Shown here: one piece after another, positions 1 to 14,200 of the stretch
How positions within the stretch are numbered: position 1 is the stretch's first letter
Layout of the letters: each line of letters opens with the position of its first letter
DNA from: Breviolum minutum Mf 1.05b.01
Taxonomy: Eukaryota; Sar; Dinophyceae; Suessiales; Symbiodiniaceae
DNA length: 64,000 bases
Reading direction: 5' to 3'
Assembly: GCA_000507305.1 (NCBI GenBank)
Contig: DF241645.1
Span: 1 to 64,000, forward strand
Translations under genes and position numbers: made by a program
Notes under the pieces: generated by a model
Told to the model about the DNA's origin: nothing
Seen by the model: the letters and a program-made list of their open reading frames with translations, nothing else
The model's database searches: none

Positions 1-2041
1 GAGGAACGTGCAACGCGCACCCATATATATATATATATCTATACGTTTGCAAGTTCGAGTGTATCAGATTGAGCAGTTTTGCTAGGCCCCACAGCCGCCA
101 CAACGATGACCTGGAGAAAAAGGTTGTCGGAAGCGGATGGGCTCTAGAGATCTTGCTAAATTGATAAAGCGAGGGTGACTATGTTTTAATATGTTTTATA
201 TTTTGCATGCACCATGTTTATTGAACAGCATCGGATGATACGGTATCATATATCTATACGTGAATAGATCGAGATCGCAGTCTTTTTCATGCAGGTGTTT
301 CGAAAAAAGCATAGACGAAAAGCTGCTTTCTCAAGGTACCAATGCCAACAGCGGCATGTATCGCATTATATCACTTTTTCAGCTAGATTCCCCACACCAT
401 TCACATCTGCACCGCTTGTTTTTAGGGTGAAAATTGTTTGAGAAAAGATCGCATTTCAGCCAAAAAAAGCAAGTATTGATCTACAGTATACATCTTGTCC
501 ACAAAGCAACGGACACAGCAAAATTTTTGCGTTGCGAAGCGTCTTGCAGCGCCATGGCCATGTCTTCCCAGAAGTGGAGGCTTGGAAGACGCATTTGTTC
601 CGTTTCCATGAAAAGAGAAACAGGTTGAAACAGCGACAGCTTATTGACCATATAGATTGAGTAAAGGAGTTTGTTTGGCAAACACTTTGGAAAGGGATGA
701 TAAATTGACAACATATTGCAGATGTATATAAAGGTAATGAGACCTAATGGACTTGAAAAAAACTGAAAAATGACAGCATGTTGATACATGTTTCCCAGGA
801 TGTACGAAAACCGGCTGGTACGAGAGCGCCGAAACGAGGCGCCTTTTGAGTCGAAGCATCAGCGACCATCAAAATTTGACGTTTTTCTGCCTCTGGACCA
901 TCATGGACAATGGCAGTTTGTATGAGTTTGCTCTAGTTTGATGATCAAAATTCAATAAACCAAAATCAACAATGAGAATAGACTGAATTGTTGAAACACC
1001 AACAAATGTCAACCATTCTGGTCAACAGTTTAAAACCAACATCATCCCCCAAATGATAAGACCAACAAAAACTAGCAGCAAGAATCTTCCATGATGATCA
1101 TCGTCCCTTGTAGGAGCGCTGTGATGAGCTGAAAGGTATGCTCAAAGAGTTAGGGAATCTCAGCCGTTGATCACAACAATGACTTTCAGCGGGGTCAGAT
1201 GGGATAAACAAGAACATCATAGGATGATTTTTGAAGATACATTTTTCACTTGAGACCTGGGACCCAATATTTGTTGATTTGCGTTGAACGTAAACCATAT
1301 CATTTTCAGAAAAATTGGAGTCTATTTCTGAGGCTTCCTGGTAAGATGAACACAAGTTGAACACCTTTTGGCCTTGTGCATTCTGTGACCATCTCTTATT
1401 TTTAACTTTGGATACACAGTACTATTAAGATAGATATCATTTATCATGATGATTCATATACTATATACATATTATGATTATGCGCCGGTAATACGTTGCT
1501 ACATCTGACATCTGCATGCTATGTGCACAGTGTTCATGATTTATTGCAATCACAAGGTCACAACAACCATCTTGGAGACCTAAGGCAGAGTCGACAGGCG
1601 GCTTTCACCGAGTGCGATGCACGTGTCGAGGCCATCATCCTTAATGTTTCAAACATGTTCCTAGAGGAGGTCAGTAAAAAGTGTGACTCGCCTGGTGTAC
1701 ACAAGTGTTGCAAGAGTGAGCTCAATGTGGGGACGATAGGGCCAAAGAGTATTTTAGTATTTTGTTTTGTTTCAAGGTGCATCCAACATGAAAATGGAAT
1801 TAGAGAACTTGCATGAACGAGGGGAGTCTTTGGAGACTCTGTATGTATTCATATAAAATTAAATGATTTATGATCAAAAAATGCTTGAGATGATAGAAGT
1901 ATACCCACCATTGAGTGTCCTCAGCATTTCCCATGTTTTTGACTTTCTTCTGCCTATTTTGCGGCTCAGTCTGCACCGCTTTTTTTTTGGGTGCTGGGGG
2001 AAAAGAAGCTGCTTCCTGAAATCCCCGTTTGCACTGCGACA
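1..2041. other. Region with no assignable gene
   Basis: I find no stretch with a convincing protein family signature, and the open frames on both strands are short and overlapping. A short TA dinucleotide run lies near 23-39. The stretch at 1496-1816 stays open for 106 codons but shows no motif and no clear splice context, so I do not call it. It may hold the 5' leader or upstream exons of the thrombospondin-repeat gene that follows. Confidence 0.5.
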
Positions 2042-5000
2042 ATGACATTTCACAATGCAGTGGTTGCAGCTATGGTGGGCATCTTCTTTGCCCATTTTGG
2101 GAACTTTTTCATGGGATTTCCAGCAGTGAATGCTGCATGGGGATGGGGATCAATGCCAGCACCTATGCCTATGCCTATGCCTATGCCAAGTCCACCACCA
2201 CCACCACCACCACCTCCACCTTCACCACCACCAGTAGTGTGTGGAACTTGGGGTACGGTCCTCAATTGAAAGAATTGGAGTGCCTAAGATCCGGGACCTG
2301 TTGATATTTGTTGAGTGTGAGTGAGAATGAACAGAACAAAAATCAGACAAAATATGATAGAGTCATGTAGAGTCACATCCTAGGTCTAAAGATATTTAAG
2401 ATATGTTCCAGAGTGATACATCCCCAAATACAAAGCCCAAATTTCTCATCAAACTTTTTGAAACTCAGGTGCCTGGGGTGCTTGCTCAGTTACTTGTGGA
2501 ACAGGCAATCGTGCAAGGAGTCGAGGTGGTCAGTGTCCACCTTATTCTGAAACGGAATCTTGCAACCAAGGGAGTTGCCCACAGGCTTGTGCTGATTGGA
2601 ACCAGTGGAATTCATGTACTGTGACCTGTGGTGGTGGGACTCGATCTCGATCTCGTACAGGTGGGAAAAGTATGGGGCTTTCCGAAAGAACTTTTGAAAC
2701 CATGATAAACCATGTTTTTTTTTTCGTGGCTGATCCAAGAATCAGTGAAGATCCATCAATCAACGGACCTATACACCAGTATCAAGACCAAACCGACCAA
2801 GAAACGTGAACAGTAGTTTTAATATGTTTGAATTCCTTTTTAGATTCCCAAAACACATTTTTCTTGAATGTCCAAAAGTTACCTCAGGTTCTTTCAGCGA
2901 CTCCGAATCCTGCAACTCAAATGCTTGTCCTGTCCCTTGTGGAGCTTGGGGTCAATGGTCTACATGCAGCGTCAGTTGTGGTGGAGGCACTCGTTCAAGA
3001 TCACGCAGTGGGGAATGTTCAGGTGGTAACTCCGAGTCTGAAAGCTGCAATGCAGCTGCTTGTCCTGTTAGCCAAAGTCCTGCTACAAGTCCTACTACAA
3101 CAAGTCCACCCAGTTCGGGGCCAGGAACTGCCTCTTGTGGTGTTTGGCAACAGTGGAGTGCTTGTACATCTACTTGTGGTATGGCCACACGTATGCGATC
3201 ACGTGGTGGAGAATGTCAACCCTTTGTGGAGAGTGAAAGTTGTAGCCAAGCTGCCTGTGTTGCACCAAGTCCACCAAGCTCACCCAGCTCCAGTCCCGCA
3301 ACGACGACCACCACCACCACAGCCAGCACAAGCACAGTGCAACCCACCACTGTGGTGGCCACCACACAACCAGCACAGCCATTGACCAGTGATGTGGTGG
3401 AAGTTCGCTTACGCATTGCTTCAGACTTTGACAGCATGGCAAGAGACGTTGGTAGCTTTCGCGAGGGCTTTCGAGAAGGGATGGCAGCTGCTGGTGGAAT
3501 TTCCAAAGATCGAATTTTGGCCTGGAAACTCAGGTTTTTTCTAGGCTTTGAGGCAAATGCATAGTGCTAGCAAGTACTGTAGCTACTTTAAGATATGATT
3601 TGGGTCATGATGGATGTGCTTCTTGACCTTCGAGAAAGAACGACTGAGCGACCAAACCTGTGCACAATATGATAGATACAGAGTGGATACCAGTTTATGA
3701 CATTTTTTTATACCCACAACGATCATAGTGTGGAAGGAACACTTGAGCACTCTTATGTACCTACAACTGTTTCTCGAAGTCTTCACCCACCGAATATCAC
3801 CTCGCCAGCTACATGGGACATTCTTTCATACTTTCAGATGATTTCAGTTACCTTAACATTGATGAAACATGATCAAATTGCGCCTCGACATTCCATGAAG
3901 CTGAAGCACCTACTAAAAGTCCATTACCAAAATCGCGAAAGTGAGGTGAGATCCATTACCAAAGGATCTATCGTTGCAACTGGGCCTTGATTGGTAGACG
4001 TTTTGTTGGATGACAGATAGGTCAAATAATCAAAGGCAAAATTGAAACAGGACTTGAGATGTCAACAGTATGTTGCCAACATACATTGACAAGACTTCGT
4101 GAATGCATGGATGGTGCGTTTACTGTAGCACGATTTTAAGAATCCACGATGTTTTGATGTCTATGAAGTGTCAGGTTTCCAGTATCATCAACAGTCTAAT
4201 CTATTGAACAATCCATTTTGTTGGTTCGAATCGTTTGGACAACACAATTCTCACCAGACTGCATGCATCCTGTCTGTTGACAGGTTGACTTCATAGTAAC
4301 AGGCGCACAGCAGATCGGAGATGTGTCGGCAGCTGCAGCCCTACAGGAGCTCGACAAATTTTGGACAGGAATTGCTGTTGGGGTAGCCACCTGCCCAAAA
4401 TTCCCCGGTTTTTTTCAACGCTTCATTGGGAAAGAACCCTTCCAAGGTTTGAACCAAAACTCCCAAATACCAAGTACCAGGAATCATCTTGGAGCTCCAT
4501 TTGTTGATCCCATTGGTTTCCATTTGAGTGGCCCCACAACAGACATGTAGAAAAAGCATGTTTATGCATGTTTAGCATTTTAGCTTTAAGTGCTTGGAAA
4601 GTCAATTTGTAGACCTGTATGATTTGATGCATTCTTTGTCATTGTCCAATCGACGAAACAAAAGGCCCCCCCCAAAAAAAGCAGAGGATGAACGCGAAGT
4701 CAAAGAATAAATCCATAGAAACAATTCGCACAGCAGGATTTTGTGAATCTATTACTAAAAAAGCTAACAAAGAGCAAAGTGCCAACTGATGTTGCGCTTG
4801 ATCTGTATCTTTGGATCACAGGATGAGTATAGATGAATGTGTCAAACTAAGTGAGGTAAAGAATTGGAAAGGTCTCCATTTGTGAGTTAAGATGTTAACA
4901 CATTGTCATCCTGGCACCCAAGTTGAAATAGTTTGGAACGCGAACACGAACATCTCAAGGTTAATCACTCTGAACAAAGTGAAGAGATGTTGAAGTGTAA

Positions 5001-5367
5001 GCTTTCGTTCCTAATTACTTTAACAATTTGTTTTGTTTCTGCATTTTAACCCTCTCTCATTCATCATGGTTCAAAGGAAAATAGGTTTTCTCCAACAAGA
5101 GGATTGATGAAGATTGTTTCGTTTGCTTCTGTATAAGAATAATAGGCTCACTTTCCACTAGCTGCCATGCAGTAACAAAGAATGAAGGCTACCCCGTCAG
5201 CATGTTCGAACTGTTCTTTTTTGGCAGGATGTGGAGGCGAAATTGGCAAATCCAAGCTATTTGTGGCCAACAGTGCTACGACCCATGATGGTCACTTGGG
5301 GAACTGCTGTGAGACAATGGATTGCTATGTTTGCCAATCTGACATCGTTCATGCTTTCGAAGAGTAG
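2042..5367 (+). CDS. Secreted thrombospondin type-1 repeat protein, multi-exon
   Basis: Proposed exons are 2042-2252, 2469-2660, 2888-3519, 4284-4382 and 5228 to about 5290, joined in compatible phases. Exon 1 opens with a hydrophobic, signal-like N-terminus (MTFHNAVVAAMVGIFF), then a Met-Pro repeat and a polyproline run. Four TSP1 repeats follow. The first is built across intron 1 (CGTWGAWGACSVTC) and the others show W-x2-W-x2-C with CGGGTRSRSR. TSP1 domains in protist adhesins are extracellular and bind glycans or proteins. After a Thr/Pro linker comes a segment (VRLRIASDFDSMARD) that continues over a GC-AG intron into VDFIVTGAQQIGDVSAAAAL, possibly a membrane-proximal module. The last exon (VEAKLANPSYLWPTV) is less certain and the 3' end is unresolved. 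The TSP1 call is firm; role and full length are inferred. Confidence 0.75.
2161..2238 (+). repeat. In-frame Met-Pro and polyproline coding repeat
   Basis: Tandem CCTATG units (encoding Pro-Met) run directly into a CCA/CCT tract encoding about ten prolines, then Ser-Pro3. The tract is in the reading frame of exon 1 and separates the hydrophobic N-terminus from the first TSP1 repeat, so it probably forms a stiff extended spacer. Confidence 0.8.
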
Positions 5368-5995
5368 TTCGATGGAACACCAATCTTCACCATTGATTTC
5401 ATCTAAAAAACACTCAAAAATTGGTGAACCTTTAACATAAAAACACTGACATATATACGTGTATAATCGTGTATATATATATATATTTGACAATATAATC
5501 AAATGAACAAAATGAATGAAGCGTCAACTTTGCCAAGCAATGATTTGAACATCATATTCTCAACTTTACCTAGGCTAAGATTTAGGGGATCCATTGTGAT
5601 AAACCCGAGGCAGAAGGTGCTAGTGTGGAAGCAAAGGCGACTAAGACTATGGATAAGGCGAGGTGCAGGAAGTTCATTCAAACCTGTGATATGATTGGGT
5701 GAATTTAGTGTTTAGCATGGCATTGGAATATTTTCAAGAATGAACATTCTACTACTGTACTGATACTTGTGATACGTTTTTTTTTCTTCTGGGGTTTTCA
5801 AAATGTTTGCAGAATATGTTTATTGTTGACTATAAATTATATGATATATTTTTAAATTCCACTGTCGTAGTTCAATCATGTTTCAATATGATTCATATGA
5901 AATTTCCCACACTTACATCGAGATTCGCGACATTTCATTTGATTTCTATTCCCGGTGAACTCCGGTGAACATCTCCACAACACTCCTTTGCGCAG

Positions 5996-6138
5996 TCAAT
6001 CATCGTCTTTGTGAACCCATCATTTGCAACAGTGGCATATGGCGTTTCATTTGGTATGCTTGTTAGTTTGGACCTTGAAAGCCCGAACGGAACCGCCCAG
6101 CTGCCAATTCCCCTTGTCACTAAATCCAATGGAAACTG
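5996..6138 (+). CDS. Candidate exon, unknown protein
   Basis: After an acceptor ending GCGCAG the frame reads SIIVFVNPSFATVAYGVSFG and continues to NGTAQLPIPLV before a stop. It is rich in beta-branched and aromatic residues, as in an extracellular beta-sandwich, and it lies downstream of the TSP1 gene. No family is recognised. It might be a further exon of that gene or a chance open frame. Confidence 0.25.
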
Positions 6139-6516
6139 ATCGAAACCTGGCAAGTGTTCCCCAGGAACAGCTGGATGCAATGGCAGTGTTGTCCGGATCG
6201 GGCACCGACTCTTGGATCCCCAAGGGAACAAACCATACAAAATTCCAAACGACAAACGACGGAAAAATATCGGTGGATCCGGAATCCGGATCTGCATGTC
6301 TTCCGTTTCGGATTTTCGTTTCACCAGGTGTTTATGACACCAGAAGCTGGTTATGTAGCACCGAGTGGATGCAGCTGTGTGGCTGGCGAGGGCATCAGTT
6401 TTGGATGTGCAAATCACAAGAGCCTTTCTCCTCCGTTGCTCGGACCACAATGCTACGTCCATTATTGGAATGACATGGAATGACAATGAAGAGTACTTCA
6501 GAGAAATTCATGGTTC

Positions 6517-6596
6517 TTTGTCATCATCATCCCAATCCTCCTCCTCCTCCTCATCATCATCATCATCCTCCTCCTCATCATCCTCATCCTTGTCAT
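6517..6596 (+). repeat. TCC/TCA trinucleotide microsatellite
   Basis: An impure run of TCC and TCA triplets. It would read as polyserine on + or as Asp/Glu- or Met/Arg-rich frames on -. The open frames over it are artefacts of composition. Confidence 0.9.
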
Positions 6597-8274
6597 GACC
6601 CGTAACACTCCATTTATCACATCTCCAACTAGGTGGTGCCTTGTGGCCAGTGGTTGTCGTGAGAGCTTGGAGGTGGGCATGAAATTCCTTGCTATTCAGT
6701 TGATGGAAACAAAAACCCAAGGAACTCGTTGTTGTTAATGATTTAATGGTTAAGACATCCAGCAAACCAGATCATAAATGATCATACCTAGTTTTATCCT
6801 AGTTTTATCGATTCCATGATTTACATTGGTGTTGCGCTATGGTTTCCCACATCAGTGTTGATTAAGGGTTATTTTTTCAGCAAACGTCATGGTGAATTTC
6901 GGTTCGCCAGCCGCGAACTGCAGGGTGCAATGGGAGCTTGGGCATTTTGCGTGCAGCAGTCCCAAGATACAAGCGGAGGATCTACAGATTCTTGTCCCGG
7001 AATGGCTGTGGTTGTCAGAGGACACGAACAAGTCCTGTCAAAAACATCAGGAGATCAGATAGTATAGTCAAAATTATTCCTTTATCGTCAAACCTCACAC
7101 TACTTTAACATAGCCCTTGCTACCTTGTGGAAGCTTTCAATCCCAAAGAACTCACATGCCTAGAACAATGCGCTCTTGGCACTCGCATTCTGAATCAAGG
7201 ATGGAAATCGATTGGTTATTGCTTCTGGAAATGGATCAGCAGCAGGAATCTTTTTTTGGCTTTTTTCCTGCGCAATTCTTCTGCGCGACTACTGATGGCA
7301 ATCTTAAGTGCCATGACTGAGTTCTGCTGATTGCAGACCTGCTTAGACCTGGCAGTTCTCAACTTCTATTCGTCATTGTCAAAAATACGAGTTACATTGA
7401 ATTACTGTAGTCAATCAAGCCAATGAATGAAATATATTGTATATATAAGTCTGCTCTGCACTTCTTTGATCGAATCTATGCTTCTTGACTTTATGATTGA
7501 TTGAATGAATGGAAGTGGTGTCAACATCTTAGCAATTTATGCTTCTTACCTTCATGTCGGAAAAAAAATCAAAACAGATGACAAGATGGTTTCTGATTCT
7601 CTGATTCGGATTCTTAAAGTTGCAGAAGTTGAAGACATGCCGATTCCGCCGAGCCAAAGCTGATCCTTTGCGGAAGCAGATCCGTCCCTGACGTTATTTG
7701 ATGTTTGTAATGTGATTCGCCCCGAAACGCATTCCATCATTTTCTTGGCGTGGCCTGGAGGGTATAAAGCCAGAAGGAACTTGAGAAATAGATGAAAAAG
7801 ATGATGACAGAAAAGATATCCATAAGAGGAGAAAATCTGATATTTCAAGTTTGGACTCTTCAATTAATGGTTATTAGGCTATCAGCTACACATGTGAAGT
7901 CTCCAGAAACTTCTATACAGAACAAACTCTGCTGTCTCCATAGATCCATCTATCTTAGGAGATCATATTGGATGGTTATTTGCTCCAAAACCTCCCATGG
8001 CCAAGTCCAACCTGAAGTTGTACAGCGTATGTACAAAATCATCTCTGCCGGGGCACATGCCGGTGGACGACCAACGCAGTCGTTGCCGAATGGCAAAGGG
8101 TTGTCGCCATCGTGTAGACCTGATGTCAACTTGCGCCTTGCGCGCAAAGTCTGGAAAACCACTTTGCGACTTTGCAACATTCATTTCAGATCATTTCAGC
8201 ATGTCTTCAAATGTCAGATTTCTGAGAAATTTTAGGCTGAAACGAAGACATAGCATGGTAGTCGTTTTCAGGCG

Positions 8275-11200
8275 ATGAGACGCCAACGAGCTGAAGCTTT
8301 GGAAAGGTTCAAGTGGTGATTTCGTGCTATGATTTGTTTTCATCATGTTTTCATCTTTTTCGCTACTTTGGCTATCGGCATCTATGGGCTATATACTGTG
8401 AAGGAAGTGAAGAGACAAGACGTGAGATTTTTCTCTTGTAGGAAAAGATAGAGGAGGATGTTGACTTTTGCAAAGCCCGAAAATTTGATGAAGTTAGGTC
8501 CAGCGAATGGATCCACATTAAAGAGATGAACTTTTAATGCTTTGGTGTGTCCGTTCGTTTTGGAGGCAAGATCGCCTTGCCGGTGAAACCTTCCTAAGAT
8601 CAGAGCAGGTGCATGTCAGTTGATTCATATGACTGTAGTTCAAGCTTTGGGGCCGCAAAAACAAAGTCATTGAATTCACTATAAAATCAGTGGATGCTTG
8701 AACCATTTAGAAGCCCTCAATTTGGAGACATCCCCACACCAATCTTGTACTGAGAGAATGATCATCATCAGAGGACCAATGGTCCACAGCAGGTTTCTCG
8801 TGACATTGCCAGGAGAAGGAGAACAAGAAGCAGATCGCTGAGTTTCAGGAGTTCAGATCTTAAGCGCAGTCAGCTGGACAGAAACCTCATGAACTATGAA
8901 ATAGGGGTAGTTTTTTCAACTACTGTAATGTTAGAATTTCAGTGATAGTGATGTTCTATAAATGTTATGTATGTTTTTTTCTAGTTTTTGCAAAATCGAA
9001 TCACTTGTTCCAACTCTACGATGTATCGTATAACATGTATTAATTACATACAATTAATTATCTCAATTTCTTCCATATTGATATTCATTTCTTCCCCATC
9101 TTGCTGCAAAGAACCATCAAACTACAACCGAACCAAGCAGCTTTTTGCTCAGGCGAGTGGCCACAGAGCTGGGCAAGAAGAAAGCACGGGAGGCGAAAGC
9201 TCTGTTGGATTTGTTCATTCTTTGGCAGTTTTATCAGTGAACAAAAGGAATCACGTACCTGAGCTTGTTTTTTTTTTTAAGAAGAGTTTCGGAGGATTTT
9301 GAATTTGACTCACTGACAGCTAGAATTTTAGCAAATGATTTCACAGGTTATTTCATGATATTGCCTGGCAGGTTGTTTCGAGGCGTTTTTGGATCCTCAT
9401 TTATTCAAGTTGAAAGTAGGCTAGGCATTAAAGGCATCACTGTTTATGTACAGTCTGATGATTTGATAAGATTTGTACTTTCTGATATGGTAGGTTTTAA
9501 GACAAAGAAAGAGCAATTTCACAAAAAACTACTGACAAATAGATACTTTGATTGTTTCCAAAATGAATGGTGAACCATGAATACATTTCTCCGATCCACT
9601 TGCGCAGGCCAGACAAGAAGTGGTTCGCCGACGCGTCATCGATGGATCAGATGAACTGCGAGTCCTGAAGGATTTGGGATTGATATCTTAAAAACATGAA
9701 GTGGATCATCCCAATATCAAAATGAGATCAAAAGGAATCACAAGAGAGTGAAAGAAATTTGCACTCAAAATTTGAAGAAAACAGGAGAAACTCCATGCTG
9801 CCCAAGTCAACAAGGCAGCGTTTCGGTTGAGGGATATGCTGACATGATACCAACATTTCCACCTTTAAGATCTTTAAACCAGCCCATTAACCAGCCCTTA
9901 AAAGGTACAGGATGGCACAGAAAAGGTCCATCTTAGATCCTATGTGAATTTTGTTTGGAATCATATTTGTTCTGTGGAATGTACAGTTTTCAGCAAGGTG
10001 AGTGGAGATACGGTGACTCGTAAGATTGGTGGTTGGTTGGGTGGTTTAGGAATGTTCTACATTTTTTAAACGTATTTTTGACCAATTGCAACGTTTACTT
10101 TCCAGATGGTGTAAATATGTGTACTGTAATGATTGTAAGAATTCTTACAAATCTCAAACACTGCATGACACACTCAGGTTTGGGCCAAACAGCTCCTGGA
10201 GAAGCAGGTGAAGAGAGCCAATTCGTCACATCACTTCCGTTTCTTTCGTAGTGATGCATCACCGAATGGGTACTTTGCGAAAAACCCTGAAGGAGAGAGA
10301 TGCCAGTGAAATGCAGCAAGAGGCCTTGATGGCTGCACAACGCGAGGTGCAACAAACCTGGGTGAAATCTTTTTAGATGATTGATCTATGTAAATCTCAT
10401 GGGTTTTGATCTATTTGCCTAGACTTCGCTGTGCAACATCAGAATCATTGAATGTCAAAAGCTTTGACATGGATTTGTTCTCCTCAAAAGAAAAACATCT
10501 TGTAGTTTTGGAAATCTTTAAGATATTTCATTGCAGCAATCCATTTGCAATATCATGATGAGACCCGGTGAGTCCCCGACAACAGGAGCTGCGTTTGGCA
10601 TCAGAGGAAAATGACCTGCGGGAAATGCAGCAGAAGGCTTCAGCGAAATGAGTTCTGGTCATGTCATATCAATTCAAACAAAAGTCGCTAGTGGAATCAC
10701 AGGGCTTGCTTCATGGCTGATGATCTATGCATGCAAGAAGGTTGTAACTCTTTGACTTCCCATGGAAACCAAAATTACCCACCGTGCGAAAGTGGCAGGT
10801 CTTGAAGATGAAAGCACTGCAAAAAGATAATCAGGAGCATATTTCTTGCAAACCTTGGACTTGAGAGAAAGACGAGTCTTCGGAAAGCGGAACATACTCT
10901 CTGCGCGAGTTATACTGGAAGATACCTTGGTGAAGAGCCTCCTCTTATAGATTCTATAGATGAAGTTCATCTGCAGCTTCACGAAAACTGTGCTCAGACA
11001 CATGCTCCCAATAGCAGATGGTCACTTTGTGAAAAGCCTCGCAGGAACTTTTGGCAAATAAGAACCAACGAGACGATGTCGGCATGCTCAATGTTTAAGA
11101 TCTATTCCTGTCACAAAAGACTGGATGATACAGTGGTTCAGGATTTAAAGAAACATGCTACTTAGAACATTATGAAATGCATTCTTGAATTCTGTTGGGA

Positions 11201-14200
11201 AATCCACTAGTCCAAAAAGCACAGCTGCACATAGACAGGGTTATAAGGTTACCCAATATGAAGGGTTGTAACCCTATAACCCTGTCTATGTGCAGCTAAG
11301 AAATGGGTGTTTTCGGGCTCCGAGGCATGGCAGCAATTTCAGAACGACAAGATGTTGGTGGAGGAACTCCAGAGGGGGGGTAAGATGTTAATCCGCTGTG
11401 AGTATCCGTGAGTGATGTTTACTGTGTATTTTTTTGGAATCTGAAACATCTATTTGTGGGAAATTCCTAACCTTTACTTGGGAGACCGTTTTAGATTTAC
11501 CTATTATCTTTTGTGAGACTTTTATTTTAGTGAGCTACGTTGATCACATATTGCATTAGATTTATGCTGCTGCAGTAATAGATATTAGATATTGATGTAT
11601 CAATTCATATATGTAATTTCAGTTCATGTCATATCTGTAGTCAGACCATCAAAAGCCCTTGCTCGAATACCCCCATTATCATCAACAAGATCAAATCAAC
11701 ATCTATGTATAATCATTGCACAAATCACCAATCTATGAAGGGCAATTGCCCTGCCATATCACGAACCCACAATCCCTCGCAGGAAGTCATGGCGAAAGTT
11801 CAAGACGAGGACAGAAGAGAATTTGCACGAAGGTGGGTCGTGGGTCATGTTGGCGGAGTCACAGACCCCAACAGGAGCGCCTTCCTTTTTCCTACCAAAA
11901 AAAGGATCACCATGAGGTTTTTATGGTCTGACTAGTACTAAGGTCAGGCCTGTTAAGGGCAAGGACTGTCAATGTTGTATAGTGTTGTCTAGTACTATGG
12001 AAGGTCAGGCCCCCCTCATTCTTTCTTCAGTTTCTCACTTTGAGCTTGACTTTGCAGGGAAGAAAAGAAGAAATACGCCATGGAAATGCTGACGCAGTGC
12101 GAAACCACAGGGCAATGCACTTTTGATAAATCAATTAATTTGCAAATAAAAAAGTACAGTAATCATAAAAGAAACATGCACAATTCATAAATGCATGCTA
12201 TTGCAATGTTTGTGTGTTATTTCCTGTTCGAACAAGGGTAGATTTCCATCGTGCTAGAAGAGGTTACACCAACCAAGTACCGTTTCGACCACTGCGCCAT
12301 GGTTCTCCCAAAAGAATTTCCAAGGCACCGCGAGGAACAAGAAAGAAGACGGCGTGAGGATGAGCTACGGCAGGTCGCAATGCAATTTTCCGATTTGCCT
12401 GCGTTGATCATGGTCACACCACACGTGCACTTGACCTTTTCTTGGACCCTGAAGAGGCACAGGAGGAGGAGAACATAGAGGCAGTTGAGTTGTCAGTTGT
12501 GTCACTTATCATCAGTTGCATTTCGATGCATTTGAATAGAAACAAATCTTTGACCGAGTAGAACTTCTTCAATAAACATGCCTATGCATGGGCCTATCGG
12601 GGTGGTTTTTGTTTGAGCGTTTGCATGACATAGTTCATGACTCAAGTCTGTTTCATTCACATGGAGTCAGTTGCTGTGTGAACATGTGATCAAACCTTGG
12701 ATTTTCAGAGGCATATGCTCGCCAGAAGCGAGCGTGGGAAGAGCAGCTCGCAAGAGAGTCTGATACTTACCTGATCCAATTCCCAAATTTCCACGGCAAT
12801 TTTGAATTTGGCGTTTGTTGAGACGGATTTTGTGTTTGTTGAGACAGATGTAGAAACGAGATGAAACAAGTCGAATATCACATAATGATACATAATATAA
12901 TTGTGTACAATACCACTTCATTTTAACAACTGATCACTGTCACATTAACGCATTGAAAGTTCCAGTACCTTGTGCCGCAGGAAATCAGCCCAAGATGCTG
13001 AACGTGCTCGCGTTCAACAGGCCACGATCTACATATCAATTTGAAATTCACATATTGATGTATTAAATAGTATTATCGTCATATCATATACTGTACATAT
13101 TGCCGTAGCACAGTAATTAACAACCCCTGTTTATTTTTGTTCAATTAGTAACGGTTTCTGTGCATTTGTGTGTCATCATCCCATCCATCCCTTTCCATCC
13201 CATGGATGCTCCACACAGGAAATGTTGCGAGAGCAAAATCAGAGGAATCGCGAGGCCCAACAGTTGGAACGCCTCCGTGAGGTGCCAATGGTGTGAGTTC
13301 GGTCGTCTTGTTGGATGGTACAGACTTGTAGATGATAGATGGTATCAAAAAGATGGTGAATGACGTACCGTAGGCATTTGAAGAAAAAAGATTCCAAGAC
13401 AAAGAGAAAAGATACAAGAAATCTATAAAGAGAGAATCATAGAATGTTGTGTTTTTTGTTGGATGATTTTCGGGTGCAATCCATTTCCCTCACTTTTTGC
13501 CAGATGCCAAACTTGGTTGGCACATCACCCGCCAGGATCTTTGGCGAGAAGAGAAGGAGGAGGAAGATAGGCGAAAGGAATTGATGAAGGTGGGAAATAC
13601 CAAATACCGAATACCGATCCACCAATCCTAAAGAAAATCTCAGCGTGCCCTGAAATGATGAAAGTTGGAGGTATGGTGAAGTATCGAAAATGCTTCCTTC
13701 ATGGCCATTTATGCCATTTATCATTTTGTATTTTCATTTTACACGGTTTACGGTTTTTTCTTTGCCTATTTCTTTTTTTGAGTCAAGCTTCTTGTTGTTA
13801 CAGGCAAGGAAGATTCTGGAAGACAAGCAGGAGATGCTACAAGCATACCAGGACTTGAATGTTTGTTACATCCAAGAATACTAAGGTTCGGAACTCAAAA
13901 ATGATGGCGTCGAATCGAAGATTTGGTAAAGGTTACATGCTTCAAAGCTGAAACTTTCAACTTGAACCTTATGAATTAGCAAATCTGACATGATGGGTGT
14001 CTTGTGGTGGTACCAAATTGGCTTTTTTCTTGGCGAGCAGGAACATTTGGAAAGACAAGAAGTGAAAAGAAAGGCGGAAATTGCCAAGGCTCGGACACTT
14101 AGAGTAACCTATTATAGACTTATTACTTATTACTTAAATTAAATAGTAAGATTGTTGAATGTCGTTCCGTCACATCATCTTGGTGCTTATGAACCATGAA

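Larger units (their letters stand above)
5368..8274. other. Gene-poor stretch with weak exon candidates
   Basis: No family is recognisable here. Possible + strand exons, judged from AG acceptors and protein-like composition, lie at 5996-6138, about 6891-7060, about 7115-7310 and about 7995-8235. Some may be 3' exons of the TSP1 gene or 5' exons of the coiled-coil gene. The 183-codon minus-strand ORF at 5935-6486 has no motif and looks like a chance frame. TA repeats lie near 5470-5487. Confidence 0.35.

Noticed and set aside
5935..6486. 183-codon minus-strand ORF
   Set aside because: No motif, opposite to all other genes, and overlapped by equally long + frames; likely a chance frame in GC-richer DNA.
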